A program made the position numbers and the translations under genes. A DNA stretch of 12,398 nt from Candidatus Gallimonas caecicola (lineage in GTDB: Bacteria; Bacillota; Clostridia; Christensenellales; Borkfalkiaceae): assembly GCA_904394195.1 (NCBI GenBank), contig CAJFNH010000026.1:1-12398 (forward strand). Direction: 5' to 3'. Positions 1 to 6,676 of this stretch are shown here, one piece after another. The notes beneath the pieces are model-generated. The model was not told where the DNA came from and made no database searches. It was given only the letters and a program-made list of their open reading frames with translations. Numbering within the stretch: position 1 is the stretch's first letter; the number at the start of each line of letters is the position of its first letter.

Positions 1-43
1 CCGTATGCGGCGTCCCCCCCTGTATCTTCCCCCGCTTGCTCAT
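1..43 (-). CDS. Start of an unidentified gene, cut by the left window edge
   Basis: A reading frame opens with ATG at 43 and runs through 14 codons off the window edge (MSKRGKIQGGTPHT). Its ATG overlaps the TGA stop of the helix-turn-helix gene upstream in an ATGA arrangement. A GGAG stands seven bases before the ATG, inside the end of that gene. Overlap and ribosome binding site together suggest a translationally coupled next gene in the same small operon. The visible peptide is basic and too short to assign to a family. It could be a chance open stretch; the G-rich run at 14-20 could also hide a frameshift. Confidence 0.4.
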   Translation of the reverse strand, partial: MSKRGKIQGGTPHT

Positions 44-345
44 GCAACGTCTCCGGCGGCGGATATCCAGTTTATGTAAAAATAATACCACTTCATATAC
101 GTCTTGCGATAGCGATAGAGCGTGCGCTCCCCCACATTATGGTCGCGGGCGATCTTCCAGATCACCGTCTCGCGGCGGACAATATAGATCGTGCGGATGA
201 TGGCGGCATGACAGGTGCTGTCCATCGCGTCATTTTCCTCAAAACGAGCATACATTTTTCCGAACGCAGCTTTTGCAAACGGCACATTGTTATCCAGCAT
301 GGATATGATGCGCTCTTCCTCTGTCTGTATAGCCCTCTTCTGCAT
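40..345 (-). CDS. Small helix-turn-helix protein, sigma-region-4-like or phage-regulator-like
   Basis: Unnamed 101-residue basic protein, probably DNA-binding. The C-terminal half carries a helix-turn-helix pattern at about residues 62-80 (IARDHNVGERTLYRYRK), as in sigma region 4-like and RinA/ArpU-type small regulators of Gram-positive phages and mobile elements; that family link is from pattern memory and was not searched. An aromatic stretch (MKWYYFYINW) follows. An in-frame ATG at 366 gives 108 residues but has no ribosome binding site. The ATG at 345 has CGAGGA six bases upstream and is preferred. The gene lies 76 bases after the stop of the 67-residue gene and overlaps the next frame by ATGA, so it is probably in an operon. 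Its target is unknown. Confidence 0.7.
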   Translation of the reverse strand: MQKRAIQTEEERIISMLDNNVPFAKAAFGKMYARFEENDAMDSTCHAAIIRTIYIVRRETVIWKIARDHNVGERTLYRYRKTYMKWYYFYINWISAAGDVA

Positions 346-421
346 GCCGTATCCTCGACCCTTCATATACTATTTTACGCATACGGAAGGCAAATGAACT
401 GCCAGAATGAGGCAGGTATTA

Positions 422-625
422 TCAGACAGGATAGCGAGTCTCGATCGCATAGTCGAGAAGGTCGACGCCGAGCGACTGAAGGACTTCAAGACACTCTACA
501 AAGGCGGATTTTTGCCCGTGGTCGAAATCAGAAAGCGGCTGCATGTTGAGTTCGTCAAGCGAGCGGGTGATATACGCAACGAGCGCGGCGATCACCCGGA
601 ACTGCGTTATCTCTTCCTTTGTCAT
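422..625 (-). CDS. Hypothetical 67-residue protein, possibly leaderless
   Basis: A short acidic protein that I do not recognise. It begins MTKEEITQFR and reads as two or three amphipathic helices, with an Asp-Phe-Asp-His stretch near residues 33-36 and no membrane segment or signal peptide. Codon third positions favour G and C, like the big operon, which supports real coding. An in-frame TGA lies five codons before the ATG, so no longer start exists. There is no Shine-Dalgarno site before the ATG; instead an extended -10 element ends six bases upstream, which would place the transcript start at or next to the ATG. It precedes the helix-turn-helix gene and is likely its operon partner. It could be a small regulatory partner or a mobile-element hypothetical; no function is claimed. 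Confidence 0.6.
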   Translation of the reverse strand: MTKEEITQFRVIAALVAYITRSLDELNMQPLSDFDHGQKSAFVECLEVLQSLGVDLLDYAIETRYPV

Positions 626-640
626 GGGAACAGTATATCA
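626..640 (-). promoter_or_regulatory. Extended -10 promoter for the small-gene operon
   Basis: On the minus strand the sequence TGATATACT (632-640) matches an extended -10 element, TG-n-TATAAT, with one change in the hexamer. It is followed by GTTCCC and then the ATG of the 67-residue gene. No -35 hexamer lies at the usual 16-18 bases upstream, which fits the extended -10 class. With normal geometry the start site falls on the A of the ATG, giving a leaderless message. Confidence 0.45.
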
Positions 641-659
641 AAAAAACAATATATGCTTT

Positions 660-676
660 CTGCCAAAATATGACAG
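660..676. promoter_or_regulatory. Imperfect palindrome upstream of the small-operon promoter
   Basis: CTGCCA-AAATA-TGACAG is an inverted repeat of six-base arms with one mismatch and a five-base AT spacer. Its centre lies about 43 bases upstream of the predicted start site at 625, where an activator would sit at a promoter lacking a -35 box. It is short, and could be chance in an AT-rich gap. Confidence 0.25.
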
Positions 677-730
677 TTTTTTTGCAAACGCTCCTCTGTT
701 TCGCGGAAATTCCTTTCCTTTGCAGACTGC

Positions 731-763
731 AAAAAAACGAGCTCCGAAAGAGCTCGTTTTTTA
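731..763 (-). terminator. Rho-independent terminator of the large operon, likely bidirectional
   Basis: Eight-base perfect stem ACGAGCTC / GAGCTCGT (737-744 with 750-757) around a five-base loop. On the minus strand it is followed by seven Ts, the layout of an intrinsic terminator. It starts 28 bases after the stop codon at 785 of the last lipoprotein gene. On the plus strand the stem is followed by six Ts, so it could also stop transcription coming from the left. It insulates the big operon from the small genes at 1-640. Confidence 0.9.
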
Positions 764-784
764 TGCACGTTATAAAATTTCCGG

Positions 785-3700
785 TCACTCCAGCGCGGCG
801 TATGCCTCGCGGTAGTAGGAGAGCACCGAAGAGAACAGCGCGTCGAACTCATCCGATTCCTGCGCGTTCAGCTGCCCCACTGCCTGCTCAAGCGCGGACA
901 TGGCGCTATCCAGCGCCGTACGCGCCGCGGCCAGCGCATCTGCATCCTCATCCGCCGCCGCCTCGGTATAGGCGAGCATCGCCTGCTCTGCCGCCGCCAG
1001 CGCGTCGGCAGCCGCCTTGAGCGCCTCGCTTGCAGAGAACGCTGCTTCGAACACGGCGGCAAGCCCGTCATAATAATATTCCGCATCGCCGTATGCCTGC
1101 AACTTCCAGAAGAGGTCCTTCTCCGTATCCGTGAGGGCGATGAACGCCTTCATCGCCGCGGCAGCGTCTGCGGCGCTGCACGCCGTCTCCTGCGCCCACA
1201 GCACGGCATTGGCGTCCGCAAGGAAAGCGCGCAGCGGTTCGGACAGGAACTCGATGACGGGTACATCCCCGTACGAGAGCCCCGCATACTCGGACAGCGC
1301 GCTCCACGAAGCGACCATGCTCATGGCGTAATCGGGCGTCCAGACGTTGGAGCCGAAGGCAATGCGGCTGCGATAATATGCCTCGAGAAGGGCGTCGTTT
1401 CCGCTGGCAAGGATCTGCGCGGAATACTCCCGCGCGCGCTCATAGGCGCCGAACAGACGAATATAGACGATCGAATCTTCTTCCGTGGCGGCAACGATAT
1501 TCCGCACCTGGGCAACGAATGCGTCGAGCAGCGCCTGCGCCTCTTCGTCGAGCACGGGCGTCTGCTTCAGGCTGCCGTCCGCATTGTAGAGGGCGGCAAC
1601 GGAGGCATACTGCTCGTAGATGGCGCCGAAGTCACGGCGGAACACTCCGTCCGAAGCCATCTGATCGTAAACCGCCTGCACCTTGGAGAAGTAGTCAAGG
1701 AAGAGGGTGACGGCGGTACCGCTGCCGCCGACGTTGGCGTATGCCTCGACGGCGAGAAGCAGGTTGCTCATCGCCTCAAACTCGGGCTCGGTCAGCGCCT
1801 CCTGCCAGACAGAGCGGATGGAGCGGATGAGGAAGGTGTAGTTGACCTGCGTATCCAGCGCGTGGCCCAGATAACCGTCGTAGTAATAGTTGACGGAATA
1901 CAGAAAGCTGAACTGCTGTGCGGGCGAGAGCGCCACAAAGTCGGCAAGCAGCTGTTTGAGGAGCGGCTCCGCCTCCGACTGCGTCTGCGCATCGCACACG
2001 GCAAGATAGTCGTCCCACAGCGCGCAGAGCGCATCGTCATCCAGCACGCCGCTCACCAGGCCGAGGTAGACGGTCTGATAGAGATAGAGGAAGAAGTCGT
2101 CGAAGGAGGCGGGGATGGGCTCGCCCGTAGTGCTGTCCGAGAGCAGGTTGTCAAAGGTGAGCGTGGAATACAGCGTCTTGGCGAGCTCATCGCTGCCCTG
2201 ATCGATCGCCTGGGCAAGGTCCAGCGCGCGGCGGTAGTAATACACCGCATAGGTGGTATCCGAAGAATACCCCCCGTCCGATTCGACGATGATGGCGGTA
2301 TACTCCGTCACCGACGAGACGAGCGTGACGAACAGTTCCTCGAGCGCCGCGGGCAGGATGATGTTTTTGAGCGAATCGATGGACTCGGTATCGCTCTGCG
2401 CCGTATAATAGGCATAGAGAATGTCGAATAAGTCGTTCTTTTCCCGCCACGATGAGACAAGCGCGTACACCTCGCGGTAGGCGCCCGAGGCAAAATCGCA
2501 CTCCGTAACGAGATCGCGCGCCGCGTCGATACCCGTCTTGTAGTCGGAGAGCCCCTCCGCCGTCCAGTCCGCGGGCACGTCCTCCACCGCCTCATAGAGC
2601 GAGGAGGTGAGCTGCAGCACCGCAAGGAGCTGTTCGCGCGTTTCGGAGTAGCTGGCGACATAGGCAAGGTAGTCCTCCATTGCCGTGCCGCCCACCGTCA
2701 CCGTGCCGAACACCGAGGCAAGGTCGGAGAGCAGCCCCATCTGCGCATTGAGCGCGTTGTCCTGCGCGGAAACGGCAGCGTAGCTGCTTGCCGTATCGGC
2801 GTAAGAAAAGAGACGGAACTTGAGTCCCTCCTCGTCATAGACGAACGCGCCGTCGCACGCCGCGAGCGCCGCGCTCCACTTACCGTACGCCCAGACCGCC
2901 GCCGTACGCGCCGCCGCCTGGATACTCGTTCTGTCGATATAAGAGCGCTGCGCCACAGAGAGCGCGACGTACTGCTCCACGCACTCCGCCGCCTGCGCCC
3001 CGCGCGCGTCGTCCACCGCGGGGATGTCCGGCTCCGTCCAGGTGAAGGCATACTCCTCGAGCAGGCGCTGCAGCGCCGTGACGGGACTGTAGGTGACGGT
3101 GACCGTGAAGGGATACTCCCTGCCGCCATATGTGACGACGCCCGTGAGCGTTGCGGGAGAATTTTCCTCCGTGACGGTGGAAAAATCGATACCGGAGACC
3201 ATGTCGTCCGTGACGGGGATGGTCTTGTCATATGCCGGATCGCCGTTGGAGTAGGTGATATACGCGCCGTTGACGCGGAATTCCTCGTGCGACTGATAGC
3301 TCGTCTTGTTGGGGGGCGTGAGGCGGGCGTTCTCCGTGGAATAGATACTCACTTCAAATTGCGCGCTGCAGTTCCCCCCTTCGCCCGCATAGGTGGCGGT
3401 GACCGTCTGCGATGAAGCTGGCGCGGAGGAATCGAAACCGCTGACGGTGACCGCCCCGTCCGAAAGGGGAACGTCGAAGGTGGACGCGTCGTCGTTGGCG
3501 ATGCGCATGCTGCCGCGGGAGGCGTCGAAGCTCTCCCCCTCGTAGTACACCGTCGTGGCGCCCACGACCTGCGCGCGCGCAATGACCGTCACATCGATGG
3601 TCGTCGTCAGTCCCGAGTAGCCGATCGTCACCGTCTGCGTGCCGACGGCGTTCCCGTCATAGCCGGACACCGTGACGCCCTCCCCGTCGAGCGGGAGCGT

Positions 3701-3913
3701 CTGCGCGCTTCCGTCGCTGTACGAGACGGTGAGCACGCCCTGCGAAAGGTCGAGCTCCTGCCCCTGCACATAGGTCAGGCGGGGCATGTCGCTTCGCCCG
3801 ATATAGATCTCCGTCGGCGCGCTTCCGCACGCCGCAAGCGCCAGCGCCGAAAGCAGCGCAAACACCGTGCAAAGAACGATAAGCAGCCGTTTTTTTCCTG
3901 CTCTTTCCATCAT
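785..3913 (-). CDS. Large surface lipoprotein: three Ig-like domains plus a long helical body
   Basis: A 1042-residue exported lipoprotein of unknown function. Residues 1-28 are a signal peptide with a basic start and lipobox LAAC, with the lipidated Cys at 29. Residues about 35-111, 115-191 and 196-276 are three beta-rich repeats of the bacterial Ig-like (Big_3/Big_4-like) kind, each with a Gly-rich YxxG or YAG strand near its end. From about 280 to the end it is predicted helical, rich in Ala, Tyr and acidic residues, with diverged internal repeats near 311, 655 and 921; residues 955-1018 look like an Ala-rich coiled coil. There is no LPXTG signal, so anchoring is by the N-terminal lipid. 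It is the last gene of the operon, nine bases after the LRR lipoprotein. Two ATGs are adjacent (3913 and 3910). I infer a binding or scaffold role outside the membrane. Confidence 0.93.
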   Translation of the reverse strand: MMERAGKKRLLIVLCTVFALLSALALAACGSAPTEIYIGRSDMPRLTYVQGQELDLSQGVLTVSYSDGSAQTLPLDGEGVTVSGYDGNAVGTQTVTIGYSGLTTTIDVTVIARAQVVGATTVYYEGESFDASRGSMRIANDDASTFDVPLSDGAVTVSGFDSSAPASSQTVTATYAGEGGNCSAQFEVSIYSTENARLTPPNKTSYQSHEEFRVNGAYITYSNGDPAYDKTIPVTDDMVSGIDFSTVTEENSPATLTGVVTYGGREYPFTVTVTYSPVTALQRLLEEYAFTWTEPDIPAVDDARGAQAAECVEQYVALSVAQRSYIDRTSIQAAARTAAVWAYGKWSAALAACDGAFVYDEEGLKFRLFSYADTASSYAAVSAQDNALNAQMGLLSDLASVFGTVTVGGTAMEDYLAYVASYSETREQLLAVLQLTSSLYEAVEDVPADWTAEGLSDYKTGIDAARDLVTECDFASGAYREVYALVSSWREKNDLFDILYAYYTAQSDTESIDSLKNIILPAALEELFVTLVSSVTEYTAIIVESDGGYSSDTTYAVYYYRRALDLAQAIDQGSDELAKTLYSTLTFDNLLSDSTTGEPIPASFDDFFLYLYQTVYLGLVSGVLDDDALCALWDDYLAVCDAQTQSEAEPLLKQLLADFVALSPAQQFSFLYSVNYYYDGYLGHALDTQVNYTFLIRSIRSVWQEALTEPEFEAMSNLLLAVEAYANVGGSGTAVTLFLDYFSKVQAVYDQMASDGVFRRDFGAIYEQYASVAALYNADGSLKQTPVLDEEAQALLDAFVAQVRNIVAATEEDSIVYIRLFGAYERAREYSAQILASGNDALLEAYYRSRIAFGSNVWTPDYAMSMVASWSALSEYAGLSYGDVPVIEFLSEPLRAFLADANAVLWAQETACSAADAAAAMKAFIALTDTEKDLFWKLQAYGDAEYYYDGLAAVFEAAFSASEALKAAADALAAAEQAMLAYTEAAADEDADALAAARTALDSAMSALEQAVGQLNAQESDEFDALFSSVLSYYREAYAALE

Positions 3914-3925
3914 GCTTCTCCTTTA
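3914..3925 (-). promoter_or_regulatory. Ribosome binding site sharing the stop codon of the gene before
   Basis: Reads TAAAGGAGAAGC directly before ATGATG. The TAA stop of the LRR gene runs straight into AGGAG. The spacing is four bases to the first ATG (3913) and seven to the second (3910), so the second may be the main start; the protein would lose only one Met. Confidence 0.75.
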
Positions 3926-6676
3926 ATTATCCTGTTGTTCCCAGACGGCGTACACCGTTCCTTCCGAGAGCGCCTGCACGAGCCCGTCGTTTGCAATTTG
4001 CGCCTCACCGCCCGAGGAAGTGCTCCAGCCCGCAAGCGCGTACCCCGCGCGCCACGGCGCACAGATGCCGCCGATGGCAACGGGATTTTCGGGCACGCCC
4101 GCCGCAATGTTCATGACGGCGCCGTCATAGACGGTGCACCCCCAGAACACGGGGCGGAAGGAGGAATTGAAGAGAGCATTCCAACCCTCCGGCCGCGTCG
4201 CACCCGCACAGTACAGCGTGAGCGCGTTGCAGCCGTAAAAGGCGTTCTGCCCCACCTGCGCCACGTTGGCGCCGATGGTCACGCTCAACAGGGCGGCGTC
4301 CCCTTTGAAGGCACCCTCGCCGATCGCGGTGAGCGTATCGGGCAGGCGCACCTGTTCGAGCGCCGTGCAACCGTAGAAGGCGTAGTTTGCGATGCTCGTC
4401 ACGCCCTCGGCAAGCGTTGCCGTGCGCAGCGACGTGCAGCGGTAGAAGGCGTTACGGCCGATCTCCTTTGCTCCGCCGAGTACGCTGACCTGCTCGAGCG
4501 AGGTACAGTTCGCAAAGGCATGTTCGGGGACAGAAGCGATATTTCTGCCCAGGTACACCTGCTTGAGCGCCGTGCAATTCTGAAAGACATGCGCGCCCAT
4601 CGAGGTGGCGGTATCGGGAACTTCGATCTCCTCCAGCGCCGTGCAGCCGTAAAACGCCGCTTCGCCGATGGTGCGCACCCCGCCCAGGTCGGCGGAGACG
4701 AGCGCCGTGCAGCCGTAGAATGCATTCTGCCCGATGGTGCGCAGCGTCTGCGGAAGGTCCGCCTGCGTGAGCGAAGTACAGCCGTAGAACGCCGCCCTGC
4801 CGATGCTCTGCAGTCCGGAGCCGAAGCTCACATCTGTCAGCGAAATACAGCCGTAGAAGGCGTAATCGCCGATGGAAGTGACGGTGGAGGGGATGTTGAT
4901 GGTCGAAAGCGACACGCTCCTGTAGAACGCCGCCCTCCCGATATATTGCAGCCCCTCGGGAAGGATGATAACGGGATAGTACGCCGTATTGTAGAACGCA
5001 TAGTCGCAGATGCCCACCGTGCCTGCCTGAACTTCATACGTTTCGTAACCGTAACGCTGCGGATAGCGCACGCCGACCACCCAGTTATCGATATACACGA
5101 CGAGGTCGGATGCCTCCCAGAGCGCAGTCGCATAAAACGCATACGTCCCGATCTTTTCCACCGAGACAGGCAGCGTGACATTGAGCAGCCGGGTACAGCG
5201 GGCGAAGGCGTGCGAGGCGATCTCCGCAACATTTTCGCCGAGAGTGAGATCATCGAGCATGGTACAGGAATCGAAGGCATACGCCCCGATGCGCACCGCT
5301 CCGCTGCCCGTATCTACCCGGATCAGCGCCTCGATCGCATAAAACGCATAGTCGCCGATATAGCGCACGCTGTCCGGCAGCTCTACGCGGTAGATGCCCT
5401 GAATATTGAAGAAGGCGTAGTCCGCGATGCCGACGACCCCTTCCTGCAGCACGGAGGGCGCGATGGCGAAGCTCTCCTCATCGATGAAGCTGTCGCGCTT
5501 GCTGCCCACCAGCCAGTCGTCCGCGTAGACGAACAGCTCCGCCGCCTGCCACATGCCGCTCTCATAGAAGGCGTCCTGCCCGATCTGCTGCAGCGCGGCG
5601 CCCAGTTCGATGGACATGAGCGAGGAAGTCCCCTCGAACGCCGTGGCGCCGATGACGGTCACGTTTTCGGAGAGGTCGACGTTTGCAAGCGCTTCGCAGC
5701 CGGCAAAGGCGCTCTCTCCCACCGAAGTGACGCTTGCGGGGACGGTGACGGCGGCAAGCGACGCACAGTTTTCAAACGCGTGCGCCGGGATCTGCGTCAG
5801 CGCGCTGCCCAGCTGCACCTGCTCCAGCGCCGTGCAGGCATAGAAGGCGGAATCGCCCAGCGACGAAAGGATATCGGGCAGCGCGATGCGCACAAGACTC
5901 TCACAGCCCGAAAAGGCGTTCTGCCCCACCGAGCACACATCCGCGCCCAGCGTGACGCTCTCCAGCGACGTGCACGAAGAAAAGCAGTTGTCGCTGATCT
6001 GCGTCAGGCTGTCGGGCAGATCGACGGAGGTGAGGGAGATGCAGCGCTGGAAGGCGGCGTCCCCGACCGAGGTCACGCCCTCCGGAATGACGACACTTGC
6101 AAGATTACTGCAGTTGCGGAAGGCGCGGCGCTCGACGGAGGTGATGTTTGCCCCGAGCACGATGCCCGTGAGCGCTTCCTCGCCCGAAAACGCCGAGTCC
6201 GCAATGCGCACGACGGGCCTGCCGCGATAGGTATCGTCCACCACGACTTCCCCCGTCGCCGTACCGATGCCCGCCACCTCGTACGCCGTATAGTCCTCGA
6301 TGATGCGGTAGCGCAGCCCCGCATCCGCTTCCTTGGTGTACTCGACGGGCTCCGACCACTCCGAATCGGAGGTGAGCAGCCCGTCGCCCAACGCGCGCAC
6401 GCGGATGGTGTAGGTGGCGGGGGCAAGCTCGTCCATGACATAGGCGGTCGTGCGCTGCTGCACGACAGTGCCGTTCAGATCGATCTCATACCCGTCGGCG
6501 TCCGCCACGCGGTTCCAGTTGAGGGTGAGATTTTGCGAAATATCGTCCACATACAGCCCGTTCGGACGGGAGAGCTGTTCCTCATTGCAGCCCGTAAACA
6601 ACACGAGCCCGGCAAGCAGGCACGCGAGCATGCCCGCGCCCGCAAGGATATGAAGTTTCCTTCTCATCGTCTTCAT
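3923..6676 (-). CDS. BspA-type leucine-rich repeat surface lipoprotein with FN3-like and InlB-type ends
   Basis: A 917-residue exported protein, probably a surface binding protein. Residues 1-29 form a signal peptide with lipobox FTGC, Cys 30 being the likely lipidation site (Phe at -3 is less usual). Residues 38-114 look like a fibronectin type III domain (LNWNRV, YEIDLNG, YTIRVRAL). Residues 152-846 are 27 BspA-type repeats (Pfam LRR_5 style) of mostly 23 residues with core IGxxAFYGCTxLxxVxLP, interrupted twice by related Trp-rich inserts at about 373-413 and 517-552. Residues 847-917 resemble an InlB B-repeat (Listeria-Bacteroides type: GYALAGWSTSSGG, then YAVWE). There is no sortase motif. 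Its ATG overlaps the TGA of the VWA gene, with AAAGGGGG six bases upstream, so it is translationally coupled. BspA relatives bind host or microbial surfaces; the ligand here is unknown. Confidence 0.95.
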   Translation of the reverse strand: MKTMRRKLHILAGAGMLACLLAGLVLFTGCNEEQLSRPNGLYVDDISQNLTLNWNRVADADGYEIDLNGTVVQQRTTAYVMDELAPATYTIRVRALGDGLLTSDSEWSEPVEYTKEADAGLRYRIIEDYTAYEVAGIGTATGEVVVDDTYRGRPVVRIADSAFSGEEALTGIVLGANITSVERRAFRNCSNLASVVIPEGVTSVGDAAFQRCISLTSVDLPDSLTQISDNCFSSCTSLESVTLGADVCSVGQNAFSGCESLVRIALPDILSSLGDSAFYACTALEQVQLGSALTQIPAHAFENCASLAAVTVPASVTSVGESAFAGCEALANVDLSENVTVIGATAFEGTSSLMSIELGAALQQIGQDAFYESGMWQAAELFVYADDWLVGSKRDSFIDEESFAIAPSVLQEGVVGIADYAFFNIQGIYRVELPDSVRYIGDYAFYAIEALIRVDTGSGAVRIGAYAFDSCTMLDDLTLGENVAEIASHAFARCTRLLNVTLPVSVEKIGTYAFYATALWEASDLVVYIDNWVVGVRYPQRYGYETYEVQAGTVGICDYAFYNTAYYPVIILPEGLQYIGRAAFYRSVSLSTINIPSTVTSIGDYAFYGCISLTDVSFGSGLQSIGRAAFYGCTSLTQADLPQTLRTIGQNAFYGCTALVSADLGGVRTIGEAAFYGCTALEEIEVPDTATSMGAHVFQNCTALKQVYLGRNIASVPEHAFANCTSLEQVSVLGGAKEIGRNAFYRCTSLRTATLAEGVTSIANYAFYGCTALEQVRLPDTLTAIGEGAFKGDAALLSVTIGANVAQVGQNAFYGCNALTLYCAGATRPEGWNALFNSSFRPVFWGCTVYDGAVMNIAAGVPENPVAIGGICAPWRAGYALAGWSTSSGGEAQIANDGLVQALSEGTVYAVWEQQDN
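4139..6223 (-). repeat. Tandem 69-bp coding repeats (LRR array)
   Basis: This is the stretch encoding the 27 leucine-rich repeats (residues 152-846 of the LRR lipoprotein). Units are mostly 23 codons and are diverged, but repeats 17-21 and 24-25 share nearly identical DNA around the AFYGC core, for example the plus-strand string gccgtgcagccgtagaa at about 4702 and close variants near 4362 and 4636. Such stretches can gain or lose units by recombination. Confidence 0.85.

Noticed and set aside
346..366. Upstream in-frame ATG giving a 108-residue form of the helix-turn-helix protein
   Set aside because: No ribosome site precedes it, while the ATG at 345 has CGAGGA at good spacing.
407..1020. 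Plus-strand open frames between 407 and 1020
   Set aside because: They lie opposite the 67-residue gene and the lipoprotein end, cross the terminator, and become Arg/Pro/Ala-rich with no start signals.
4139..6223. Regular repeats that might suggest a CRISPR array or minisatellite
   Set aside because: The period is 69 bases in frame, without alternating repeat and spacer, and it codes for leucine-rich repeats.
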